Below, one piece after another: positions 46,741 through 58,064 of a DNA stretch of 64,000 nucleotides (position 1 is the stretch's first letter; each line of letters opens with the position of its first letter). Under the pieces are notes generated by a model. The model did not search any database. It saw only the letters and a list, made by a program, of their open reading frames with translations, and was not told the origin of the DNA. The translations under genes were made by a program, and so were the position numbers. The stretch is from Dysidea avara (taxonomy: Eukaryota; Porifera; Demospongiae; Dictyoceratida; Dysideidae). Location: NCBI RefSeq assembly GCF_963678975.1, contig NC_089279.1, forward strand, positions 28,763,609 through 28,827,608. The letters run 5' to 3'.

Positions 46741-47124
46741 CAGGGGCGGAGGAAGTAGTTGATATGAGGGGGGGCTGGGCTGACCCAGACTTATAGAAGT
46801 GAGGTACTACATTGTCTCTGGTTTGGTGAGGTGAGACCAAAAAAAAGGTCACAACCAGCTTACAATAGCTGCCCACCTCACCAGTTATGCATTTATAGCT
46901 GATAGATTACATAAAAATCCTTACATAGCTCGCTACACACTGCTCTAATACTGTGACTGCTTTATTAGAGTGACTGCTCTATTAGAGTATATTGATCTTT
47001 ATTGCGGTTTTCAGCCCCACTCCAAGAAGGATAATTTCGGCGTGATATCATTAGGGGGATAAGCCCCCCTTAGCAGACCGAGGAGGGGCTTCACCCCTCT
47101 AGCCCCCCCTTTCCGCCGCATATA
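46741..47124. mobile_element. hAT-type MITE with GGCGG ends
   Basis: Inverted relative of 38174-38523. The flanks GAAACGGT (46733-46740) and TAAACGGT (47125-47132) match at seven of eight bases. Modules lie at 46953-46997. Confidence 0.75.
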
Positions 47125-47759
47125 TAAACGGTGTTTCTATTGAGGACACAGATACCCCATACCTGTGGGCAGACAGACAATATTTTCACAGTATATGTCC
47201 CAGCAAAAATTCTCATATTATATATATATATATAACTGCATTTCAGATATGGAAAAAAGCAGTTTGTAATGTGGTGTCCTTTTGTACAATAAGGGAATTC
47301 CAACTTGTTCTAGATTGTGCCAGATTATTCCAGAACACTGAACAATAAACAATTACATATATAGATCACATGGTGTATAGGTCACCTTTGTGTATAAAAC
47401 CTTGTAATTGTCATGATTTCTGGGGAGTTTAATGATCACTGGGGCTGAGTTGGAGTGCTGTAAACTAGTACTCTTACAAGTTTATGTTTTTGTTTTGTAG
47501 CATGATGAATCAATGGAATGCCTGTTTCAAGTTACTATTAAGGGATAAAGATAAACACTTACAAAATACTCATTGTATCATTTTTGTATGTTGCCATTGT
47601 CATTATTTTTTTATGGTGTAGCATCAGAATACAACTTAAACAAAATTGATGTTGGTTAATGATTGTTCTATTAGGTCATTGAGTAGATGGTTCTTCTCTA
47701 AGTGGTATATACTTTGTGTGTCACACAACAACATAACTTTTAGTCTACTGTTATGTATA
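47125..47759. other. Unassigned sequence
   Basis: A TA microsatellite at 47217-47234 is the only feature noted. Confidence 0.3.
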
Positions 47760-48418
47760 TGTGACTGAATTTGACAAAACCCGGCTTCGACGCACAAAAT
47801 TTCGTTAGGAGATATGGCGATTTTAAGTAATCATTGTGTAATAACTTCCCAGTGCCTACAGCTGTGCAAACAAAATTTGCACCAAGTATGCATCTATTTA
47901 CTAGCTATGACTGAGTGGGTGTATACATTTCTGATACCCAAAATTAGCCCTGTTTTGGGCAGCTTTTCTCGAGTGGGTAATAATATCACAGGTGATAGTA
48001 ATAGGGTGGGAGGGTGGGGGTGGATAGTAATAGGGTGGGAGGGTGGGGGTGGATGGTGGTCTTAATATACGGGTATAAAATGGAGTAAGAAGACGATTGG
48101 AATCCAGAGGCCAAGTTTGGGCTCTCCATGGCCCTCAAATCACTCCAAATTGACCGAGAACACTATTGGTGAGCTCTCTGTGAAGTCCCAGCTCACTACA
48201 CACCATTATCACAAAGCCATGGCCATTCAATGGCGCCAATCTCCCACTCGTGGCTTTGACAGGGTCGGAAGAAAGCTGCCACAGAAACCAGACTTGCCAG
48301 TCCTGAAGGAAGTACAGTGTGGAATGTGATAGTGTATTAGGCCAGCAATCCATTTCTGGTAAAAACGTAAGTTTGATTTTGTGTGTGTGGAAGCCTTGTT
48401 ATGTGAAATCCGGTCACA
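47760..48418. mobile_element. MITE with TGTGAC ends, TA target
   Basis: Inverted copy of 13409-14055. TA flanks both ends. It contains a GGTGGGAGGGTGGGGGTGGA-type duplication (48003-48054). Confidence 0.8.
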
Positions 48419-48583
48419 TATTATGTTTGTCTATGTTTTTGATCTTGCCCTGCTTGCAAGCGAAAAGTTGCTGTGGTTGTGACACAACATATTATACATT
48501 TTGTGGCATCATCAGGACTATGGGGATAAGGTAGAGGCCACCATGAAGTGCTATGCAATATATGGTGACACAACCAGTTAACA

Positions 48584-49888
48584 CAGTAGGACCTTAATTA
48601 TCCGAACACTAGGTTATCTGAACAGTATAAGTGACTGCTCTATTAGAGTATTTTATTAGGTAAATGTTCTATTGTAAGTCACTCACTGCATGGGCGTAGG
48701 AACAGGGGGGGCCACAGGGACCAGAGCCCCCCTAGTCTGTGGCCATGGATAGATATAACAGGCCAGGGCCCCTCCAGTTTGCAGCAGGAATCATTTTTAC
48801 AGTAATGCACCATGTGACACGTAATAATTATAGATCATTGGCCTACTTGGACGTTGATAAGCTATGTTCCTTCCTCACCGAGTGAAATGTTGGTCCTAGT
48901 TTATTTGAAATAATATTAGAGGCGCTTAAAATGCTGTGATAATAAGCTACACCTCACGTGTGATTCGTGTTAGAAAATAATTAAAGAACTGTGCAGCTGC
49001 AGAGAGTTAACTTATATCTCAGTCTCACTGTCAGAAAACTTTAATCCGTAGTCGTGGTAGACCTATTTCAATGAGTCCAGTTGTTAGTGAAGGAGCTTCT
49101 AGCGAGGCTTCTAGCGGTTCCCAAGCGGTTCTAGCAGAGGTAGTATTGTTCTAGCCCTGGCTCCCACCCTAATAACGACCCTGTGATGGAGGAAGCTGAA
49201 TCAGAGCAGTCCCATTTCCCCCTGCACTTTCCAGACAACTACGGATCTGCGAACTAACACAGAATGTAGTTAATAGCTATTCGGGGGGGGGGGGGGGAGA
49301 TGTTAATTCATTAATTCATCCATATAAGTAATTTATAACTAGCTATCCTATCTATATGTGTATTTCTGGGGGTATATTTAACAACATGAAATTAGTTCAA
49401 GTAACAGCCCCTTAAAAGCCTTATTAACTGTGTTTTGTGATCTCATCATTCTATCACATCATTAACGTGGTACACAAGGTTGCTATAAGATTACTTATCT
49501 AGCAAAACTGTGATTATGATTATTGGCTAAAATTGCCTCCAGATTCAACCTCATAGCTCCTATTTTTCAAAATTTTCCTGGGGGGGCATGCCCCCAGACC
49601 CCCCTGGAAGGAGAGCATGCTTTGCATGCCTTTGCATGCTCTGAGTGCACTTCACACACTGTGCATGTACCCGCAAGTAGCTACACTCTCCTCCACCATT
49701 GCTTTACTAGTTATCAGTAGTGGCACCCCTATAGTTTTTTGCTTTGCTACGCCCCTGAAGTGGATGTTCTATTAGGTAGTTGAACTAAACTATGTATATA
49801 AATGAATGGGCTTCAGTTATTTAAACAAATTCACTTATCTAAACACTTTTACTGGCACACAGGTGTTCAGATAATGGAGGTCCAACTG
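48584..49888. mobile_element. Tigger-like MITE split by a CATGGGCGTAGG element
   Basis: Outer ends CAGTAGGACCTTAATTATCC and GATAATGGAGGTCCAACTG. A module lies at 48631-48651. The inner element 48689-49756 begins CATGGGCGTAGG and ends TACGCCCCTG, close to the ends of 61737-62564. No clean duplication is seen around the inner element. Confidence 0.6.
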
Positions 49889-50510
49889 TACATGTACTTA
49901 TTATGCATCACAGTTATAGGCAAAGTAAATATAGGGTATTGTAAATATGTTAACAAATTTACTTGGTTATGTGTGACCCAGTCCTAAATAAAAAATAATA
50001 ATAATTATCTAGGCTGAAATTCTACATCATGTACTAAATTCATTTCTTTTTGTAGTCAGTAAGTCAAATGTCATGTAGAGTCAGAAATGGTGCCATTACA
50101 TGTATAGCCTGTATGACAGTTACTACAAGCATTGCATTTATTGTTTACACCTTTGTGGTAAACATGTGGGATAGTACAAGGCTTAGCTTAGAGTACACAC
50201 AGCTCACATTCTTTAAAAGTGACATCACTATGCATGCTACATAGTAACATGAATGGCACTGATGCTTAATGCTTGGATCCCATTGGTTAGTTAATGTGGA
50301 GATGGCTCTGCAGATTTAGCACATAACATACACAGTATTTGAAGCATAATTATTTTATCTATATGGTAAAAGTATAGACAAATGATGTTTTACGTTTTAT
50401 GCTAGGGTTTCCAATGCTGTGTAGGGAATTTTTGTCACTAGATAGCTACAAGATTAAACTTAGCGTAAAGTGCATGACACTGTAAACAGTCCTGCACCAT
50501 AGGGCAGGTA
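49889..50510. other. Unassigned sequence
   Basis: A GTGTGACCCAGTCC end at 49970 may be half of a TGTGACC-type MITE. Nothing else is seen. Confidence 0.3.
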
Positions 50511-50515
50511 CCAGT

Positions 50516-50833
50516 CAGGGGAGTACGCAGGAATTTTGAAAAAGGGTTTCCACTACAGCTAAGTGACTGTCATATTAGGTTTATATAGCCTGACTGCTTT
50601 ATTAGAGTATCTCGATCTTTTCACCAAATTTATAATTCAGAACAAAGCTATAAGTGTTGCTATCTTATGAGAAACTATTATTTAACTAAGATAAAAGTTT
50701 ACAATGTGTCCTGCTCCATGACAGATTCCAGATTGTGGAAACCTGAAGTCTCAATTTCTCAATGTTTCAAGTACTGTGTAAAATCCAAAGGGGTTTCCTG
50801 AAACCCCTGGAAACCCCCCTCCGTATGCCCCTG
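50516..50833. mobile_element. MITE with CAGGGG ends, 5-bp TSD
   Basis: Ends CAGGGGAGTACGCAGG and CCGTATGCCCCTG, duplication CCAGT (50511-50515, 50834-50838). A module lies at 50591-50617. Confidence 0.85.
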
Positions 50834-51463
50834 CCAGTGGTAGTCATATATAAAACTGATTGTACACAACAATCAACAGAATGTATGTGGAGCACAATCA
50901 TAAGCCATTTCAGCTCTGCCATTATATCTCCCACTAACCCATGGCAAGGCTAGGAACTTGTTATGTATTAAACAAAGTCACAACAAACAATGCAATCACA
51001 TACATGCTTCATATGGATAAATGTGATGATACTATACATGCTATATGATACCATGCAGCATGTGGAAATGAGCTAGAATGCATATTATATATACATGTGC
51101 AGAAAATGAAGTCTCTGAAAAACATGCAGACATAAACAATAAATTACAGTTAATTCATTACACTGCTTGAGAAATATAAAACATTGTAAAAGTACGTAAA
51201 GAGATATCATGATTCATGGATCCAACATATAATCATCACCACCATCATCATCATCATCTCCAGTAGTGCTAACACTATTAATCCTGAAATGGAGTTGCAT
51301 ATGATATAGTTATTTATACATGTCTGCAGTAATATATCAAGAACACTTGCAGGTAAAGTTACATTAAGGAGAAAGAGGAGGAGATTTAAAACAGGTTTTG
51401 GTAGGAACTTTAAAATTCTAAAGCTATATGCAGCTCTTTATACTCCCTCACCCTCACCTTTTA
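50834..51463. other. Unassigned sequence with a CAT microsatellite
   Basis: ATCATCACCACCATCATCAT repeats lie at 51231-51259. No gene is seen. Confidence 0.35.
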
Positions 51464-52935
51464 ATCAAGACACACAGTAGTGTGTCGTGCGGCCCAAGAA
51501 TCCGGCGCGCCACACCGTGTGTATATTTACAGGAAGAAAGAAAACGTGATTTTCACACCTTTGTAGCTCCATGATCCCTTAGCCAAATGGAACTAGTTTC
51601 ACTTCCAAGGTGCCCTCCAGGTAGGCCACGCCACATACCAAATTTGAAGGAAACCTCCCTAGCTGTTTCTGAGATATGAGTGGCCAAAGTTTCCTTTAAA
51701 TTTCTTTGTTTTCTTTTCTTCACCATAGGGGGCTATGGGGGCTTCGATTTCTTTTCACACACTTTGCAAAAATTGCTATAAAACACAAACTTGTAACTCC
51801 ATTGTATCAATATTTGGTACAAGTAAAGAGCATATAAAGGTACATTCGCGCACCACGTTTGCTATGAATCTGATAAATATCCAAGGAGTTATGAACAAAA
51901 CTTTTGTGACGGCTACAGGGTAAACCGAGTAGAGGAATAACTTGAAAATTCGTGTGTACATAGGCTGATCATCGTAGGAGTGCCTTTTGGTGGTTAAAAC
52001 AGCAACAGACTTACAGCTACAAAGTTATAAAGCAAAAACCAAGCAAGTGTAAAATCGCGGGATGGAGATACTCTAATAGAGCAGTCACTACATGGGGTGC
52101 AAAAAAGGTGCATAAAAAATGTCGAAAAAGATGAACCCATCATGACCAGAGTTCAAACCAAGGACCTCCATACCTAACCCTTGCATCCTTAACCACTAAA
52201 TCATTGCTATCTCGGCTGATCACTTCACTTAATTTCTACCTTATAAATGAAAATTCTAGCTAATAAGTAAAATTGATCTACCAATAGAAAATTTAGATTG
52301 TTCTAGAACATTCTATGTGTGTTCTATTAGATGATTTTAACGAAAGCAAAAACGTGCACTCTATTAGAGCATTAGCACCATTCTATTGTTACAACACTTT
52401 GTGGCTCAATCTAGTAGCTATTCATTAAATCAGAGCCATTTTTGTATGGATCAGTGGTATATTTGTACTATTAACTTAGTTTCACCCCCAGGTGGTCTGC
52501 GAGCAGACTAATATGACCGACTTGCACCAATCATCATCATCATAATCATCATAAGTGCTATATGTTAGCAGAACTTGTGATACAACAGCCTGGCAATCAT
52601 ATCCGAGTAAAGAGGTGCAGGATTTGGTTTTTGAAAATACAAAAAGAAGTGAAATCCACTCAAAAACAGCCAAGCTGTAAACAAAGAGTGCAGCACTCAA
52701 AAGCCTGGATGAAAAAAGCTGTGAAATCAAAGGTGGTGGCTAAGAAATGGCTGCAATGATGTTAATGCTAAAAATTTTTAATAATGGCCGTGTGCACTGT
52801 TAAAATTTATTAGCATTAACATCATTGCAGCCATTTCTTGGCCGTCACCTTTGATTTCACAACTTTTTTCACCCAGGTTTTTGAGGGCCACACTCTTTTT
52901 TTACAACTTTGCTGTTTTTGAGTGGATTGTCTTAC
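51464..52935 (-). mobile_element. Minisatellite-bearing repeat family, copy E (no array)
   Basis: On the minus strand: 5' palindrome (52650-52935), TTTCACTTCTTTTTGTATTT (52632-52651), a module at 52064-52088, one tail block, and the closing hairpin at 51469-51486 (GACACAC, loop TACT, GTGTGTC) followed by TTGAT. It contains a tRNA-like SINE head (52138-52212) and lacks the minisatellite. Its 5' end lies about 450 bases from the 3' end of the receptor-like gene, in the same orientation. Confidence 0.65.
52138..52212 (-). repeat. tRNA-like SINE head
   Basis: Minus-strand TTTAGTGGTTAAGGATGC (A-box-like) and GGTTTGAACTCTGG (B-box-like) have tRNA spacing. Pairing of the acceptor ends is poor, so it is a SINE relic. 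Confidence 0.45.
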
Positions 52936-53005
52936 AACTCTTTTAAACACCTGCATTGTTAGCTTGTGCACAGTAACAATATTACTTTTAAGCTATTACA
53001 ACATT

Positions 53006-53256
53006 TGTGACCGGGCCTGCAAAAATTGGGCATGTGGGCACATAAAAATTGCCTACTTTTTCAAACTTTGACGTGTCATAACTTTGTATTCCATGACTCG
53101 GTAGCCATGAAATTTTCAGCACTTATTAAACATTTAGTTGGCTTTACAATACAAGTTACAGAATGAAAATGTTCTATCCCAATACTGCAATATGACATGT
53201 TATGTGACGGGGTGTAGTTTGTGCCCACATGCCCTATTTTCGTAGGCCCGGTCACA
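53006..53256. mobile_element. MITE with TGTGACCGGGCC ends
   Basis: Inverted ends TGTGACCGGGCCTGC and GTAGGCCCGGTCACA, each followed inward by a GGGCATGTGGGCAC-type segment. It lies about 120 bases beyond the stop codon of the gene at 53377. Confidence 0.8.
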
Positions 53257-53376
53257 TTTTATGAAAGCTTAGCATATCACTATACTCTCTTAAAGCCACA
53301 TCAATCAAAAGATCTAACCCGAACAGCATAATAATTATAATAGCATGGCAACCTTGGGACAACATAAATTAAAGTC

Positions 53377-56300
53377 TTACCCTTCATATCTCATCTTTTC
53401 ACTCTTGTTCCTACTAACTCGCTCATCATTATAACTATCAAGCCAACCAAAATCATCCTCTAATTTTCTTCTCCTTGACATGCAATAACTAAACAACTTC
53501 TTAATCCCAGCAATACAGAAGATGAGCAGAGGTAACACCACCAGAACTGAAATTATTCCTGGAGTAGCAGTAGACAAGAAAGTGAATGAGTTAATATTGA
53601 CAACTAAAGTTATTGTCAGTAAAATCACACCATCCAATCCATTGAGAAAGCTATCTTTGTATGGCTGAATCCAAATATGAATCATGGCAATAACAACACA
53701 GGTTGTTTGTAGACAGTACAACATGGTGTAGTAGTTGCTGTCACAGATAAACACAATTAGGATAATCAATAGTCGACAGATAAGGTAGTAGGAAGCAAAG
53801 TAGCGATACTTGTCTTTGTAGCAGCTTTGAAATTGATCAACTATTGGCATAATTTTGATGAAACTCACTACAGGATTAATGAATGGTTGCATCAGTAGTA
53901 TCAATGGCATACCAATTACAACAATTAGTCCACACAATGTAGCAACAATACCATAGAAGGAATGACGACCTCTAAAATACTTGTAACTTGGAGACAAATA
54001 CACGTATACCTCATCAACGCCTGCAAATGTTAATGGTTTTAGTAACTGCAATGAAGTGGATGCTAGTGAAGTATATGCAAGCAGCAACAGAAGACAGATG
54101 ACATGTATTATACAGTGGCTGACATAGTAGGCAACCTTTGGGCGGTGTCTTGCTATAATAATAATGATCACCAAGAACAATGAAATAGCTACTGCATGTG
54201 AATAATGAATGAACTGTTGATCAATTCTACTCAGTCCTTCTACAAAGCACAGCTTACCAAATAGTTGAGGTGACAGTTTAGCAAAACTTGACAGTATGGA
54301 AACAAACTGAAACACACCACCAGTAATGTAGGGGTTGTTATCTAATAATATATCCACAATGCTGTAATAATAGAGTATCCCGTACACATACCCTGATGAT
54401 ATTCGACACCGAAAGTTCATCACACCAAACACAACTCCTATTATAGCAATCCAATACAGGATAGTCAACACTATAACTAACGTTGTCATTAGAGGAGAAC
54501 ACTGGTGATGGCTGACACAGTCAGGTGAATCATATGTTAGAGTATATCCTGAACTACAGTCACCACAAGCAACTCCTGTCCTGTGTAGTTTACATTGATC
54601 ATCTAATTCTTGTGGTATGATGCAATAACCTGGTCTGGTCTCTTTACGATGTTTACCATACTCACAGTACTGGTTTGGGCAGAGAGATACAGTAGCTATA
54701 TTCCTAACAGTACCAAACCAATAACCTCTTTTTATCTCATTATAATCATCAACACACTCCACAATATCCTGATGGTGGTAACAATCACAACAATTACAAA
54801 ATTTGTTATATGTGTATCCTGGAGAACAGGGCACTAGCTCAACTACTATTGAGGAAGAAATTCTTTTGTTAAAAGTCTCAAGTACAGATGTAAGTTTAAG
54901 AGTGATATTTCTATCTTTTGAAGCTACTTGTTCACCAGTTAAAATAAGACTAAGAGCTGTGACATTGTCAACAAGTAAGCGATTGTCAGTCAGCTCAATA
55001 CCAGCACAATTGTCATGACACTGGACATCAAACTGTGTTGGTGCAGCAGAATGATTGAAGTAATCAAAGACAGATCCATTAAATGAAATGCGGTGACCTA
55101 GAATATTGCGTTTAGCAAGGTATGTGTTATCACCAGTTTTGATGCCATCATGCTCTCTGAAGTATAACAACAGTGATTGGGGTGATGAGACTATTGTCTT
55201 TACCCATGGTTCATCATATTGTAACTGGTATAAGAAGTATAGCATAGAATTGGTACTGTTGTAATCAGAATTAATTTTGCAATGTCGGTGAACATTGAAA
55301 TACACTGAATTACCAGATATTCCGGCAGAGTTTTTGGAAAACTGTATAGGCCAAGTACTATATGGTGAATCATAAGAAAATAATGCACCACAGTTGGAAC
55401 CAAGGTCTGCATATATTGCACCTCCATATTGAGCAGCTGAATTGTTAATAAAATTTATTCTGGATTCATTGTAAAAAAACAGTATAGTTCCATGTTCACA
55501 ATAAAGTGCACCTCCACTATTAGCAGAATTGCTACTGAATATTATATCACCACCAAACGGTCCAAACCTGAGGGTAGAGGACAGTAAATGTATAGCTGTA
55601 CCAATGTTGTTGTGGAACACTGGCTTGCCATCCAAATCTATTCTTGTATAAGTTGAACTAGCTGAAATGTACACGACACTGTTCCCACCACTGTTGTTGG
55701 TAAAGTTTGACTGGATTGTTATGATAGTCAGGAAATCCCTTTTACTACTTCCAGTATTACCATCTACAAGAAACAAAGCAGCACCTTCCCCATAAGCAGT
55801 GTTCTCTTGAAAGAGACAGTTTATGATATGGACTCGATTATTTGCGTTAGCAGTTTTGATATACAAAGCACCTCCAGCTACTTCCATGTATTTATTGGAT
55901 GAAAATTTCACGTTATTGATGATGAAGGTATTGTTCATTAAACCATTGAGTACAACAGAAACAGCTCCACCACCATAAGGGCTACCTGTCATCTGACTAC
56001 CCATTACCAGAACTTCATTAATAATTACCAAATGTGATGAAATTCTACTCTCCGAAGTAAAAATCAATACAGTTTGATTGCTATTGTTAGTAAAGTTACA
56101 GTATTGTATGGAGACAGTATAATCATTGTAATCATTAGTGTTCAAGTGGAAGTATACTGCACTACTAGAGGCAGTAGAGGCACTGTTGTTTGTAAAGTTA
56201 GAATGTTCAACCACAATATTAACCTTTTTTTTGTCTGAGTTCTCACTAAGTACAGCACAAACTATACCACCATTACCATTGTTGGTAAAGGATGAATTGG

Positions 56301-57256
56301 ACATTGTCAGAAGTGTATCATTATTACGAGCATCAAGTAATGGAAACAAAATGCCTTGTTGTATGTTATTATTAAACACTAGTTCAGACAAAACAATTGG
56401 TGCAACAAAAGCAGTTTGAACACTGATGCTTGCTCCTCCAGAATTGGACACAAACACAGTTCGACTAATAGTTAAACTGAGATGCGATTCAGGATTACCT
56501 ATAGCTATAGCCTTCACAAAAAGCCAAAGCCCATATGTATTGTAGCTACTGTTATTGTGTCTATTACCCACGAAACTGCTATCCAAGATTGTGATATTTA
56601 CATTTGTGTAGTTTACTGTTAATCCACCACATTCATAGTCAACTAGTCTTGTTATAACATTGTAGGAAAAGTTAGTGTTTCTCACAGTAATATTAGAACT
56701 GGCTTGATTCAGTATATATAATGCACAGACTTGAGATCCTCGAAAAATGCATCTCTCTATTTTGATATTGTGAGCAACAGCTAAATAAACTCCTGCCATT
56801 GTATCCTCCTTGTTAGGATCACCACACTGGTCCCAAGTGATCCCTTCAATGATGACATCACTACATGACTCACAGTACACACCTCCACTATTGTTACACA
56901 TGATAGTAGCACCATTACTAGTTATTGTAATGTTGTGTAGGTTTCCTATTGGAGTGGTAGTGTTTAGCACAACTGATTCTGATGTGATGTTTATGATGGT
57001 ATTATTGTTTATGTTTTCTAACGCAAAGGACAATGAGCTGCAAGGACATGATCCATCCACACAGCATGCGGTGCTGTTAATGCCATGGTTGTTAATGGTG
57101 ACCACTTTACTTTCTGCTTGTTGAATGGCTGTGATCATCCACAAAGTCAATACTATCACAAACCTAAGACAAATCAAAACATTAATACATGCAGCATTTA
57201 TATATTTGTTCCCAATGGAGTACAACATTCTTAGAATACCCAGTACAGGCTGCCAT
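53377..57256 (-). CDS. Secreted beta-helix (Pmp-like) ectodomain fused to a multi-pass membrane domain; receptor-like protein
   Basis: An uninterrupted frame runs from 57273 to 53377 (1298 codons). I prefer a spliced start: ATG at 57254-57256, exon 57240-57256, a 76-base intron, then exon 2 from 57163, giving MAACTGFVIVLTLWMITA, a good signal peptide, and about 1267 residues. Residues 30-780 are Asn-rich and form parallel beta-helix repeats with many N-glycosylation sequons. FxxN and GGA motifs (SGGALYCE, YGGAIYAD, VAGGALYI) resemble chlamydial polymorphic outer membrane proteins. Next come about 110 Cys-rich residues (CNCCDC, RTGVACGDCSSGYTLTY), then about 350 residues with 8-9 hydrophobic segments, a WIQPYKD motif near 53665 and a basic tail with SRRRKLEDD. 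Ligand and signalling are unknown; adhesion or recognition at the cell surface is an inference. Confidence 0.85.
57164..57239 (-). other. Predicted 76-bp intron (phase 2)
   Basis: The donor reads ACTGG/GTATTC and the acceptor TTTGTCTTAG/G, with a TATTAATG branch-like word 19 bases upstream. Splicing keeps the frame and replaces a weak N-terminus by a compact signal peptide. It is unspliced-readable too (76 bases plus an upstream in-frame ATG at 57271-57273), so cDNA is needed to decide. Confidence 0.55.
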
Positions 57257-57301
57257 TTCAATACCACCATCATTTTGATGAGTATGCATCTATGTTAATG
57301 T

Positions 57302-57536
57302 GTAATTACCACTTAAACACAACATCATCTCACGAGAGTACGAGCAATTAAACACCTTGCTAATAGAAGGCATGGCACCTTTTTTGCAGTATTCATCTGG
57401 AATGAATATACATATATATATATATATATATACACTCACAAGCGAAACTGGTGCCATGCCTTTTAATTAGCAAGTTTTTTAATTGCTTTCACTCTCGCGA
57501 GGCAACATTGTATTTGAGTGGTACCATATACAAGGA
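57302..57536. repeat. Foldback element just upstream of the receptor-like gene
   Basis: Diverged relative of 12979-13209: AATTACCACTTAAACAC at the left versus GTATTTGAGTGGTACC at the right, with GGCATGGCACC/GGTGCCATGCC inside. An AT dinucleotide run lies at 57411-57432. It occupies the likely promoter region of the gene starting at 57256. Confidence 0.6.
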
Positions 57537-57550
57537 TGCTAGCTACATAG

Positions 57551-57877
57551 AATCTAATCAAAAACAGCCAAGTTGTAAAAAAAGGTGCAGCCCCTAAAAA
57601 GGCCAAGGTGAAAAAGATATGAAATCCAAGATGGCGGCCAAGAAATGGCTGTGATGGTAGGTTAATGGTAAAAATTTTAATAACGACAATTCAGGTGAAT
57701 TTTGTGCCAAGACCAAGCGGCACCAAATTCACCTGAATTGTGGTTATTAAAATTTTTACCATTAACCTACCATCACAGCCATTTCTTGGCCGCCACCCTG
57801 GATTTCACATCTTTTTCACCTTGGCCTTTTTAGGGGCCACACCTTTTTTTACAGCTTGGCTGTTTTTGATTAGATAT
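57551..57877. repeat. 5' palindrome of copy B
   Basis: Arms of about 155 bases start ATCTAATCAAAAACAGCCAA and end in the complement. The centre is near 57714, around CAAGACCAAGCGG. Confidence 0.85.
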
Positions 57878-58064
57878 CACTTCTTTTTGTATTTGTATTC
57901 CCCAAAGCTGGCCATGGGCTGGCTTTGGGGCTTTTTTAACCTATCCTATTTCTTTACCACAGGAAGAATAAAAAGACAGAGCAGAGTTTTAATACTTCAA
58001 CTGTTTTTGATTTTATCAGTAATTATATAAATACATTTATTACATGTCTATTATTCCCTACTGG

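Noticed and set aside
54610-57124. Plus-strand open frames of 71-104 codons
   Set aside because: They are antisense shadows of the receptor-like gene.
53377-57256. Pmp-like motifs suggested bacterial (chlamydial symbiont) contamination
   Set aside because: There is no autotransporter barrel, no bacterial operon context or Shine-Dalgarno, and the C-terminus is a multi-pass membrane domain. The gene sits between eukaryotic repeats and has splice-like sites at both ends.
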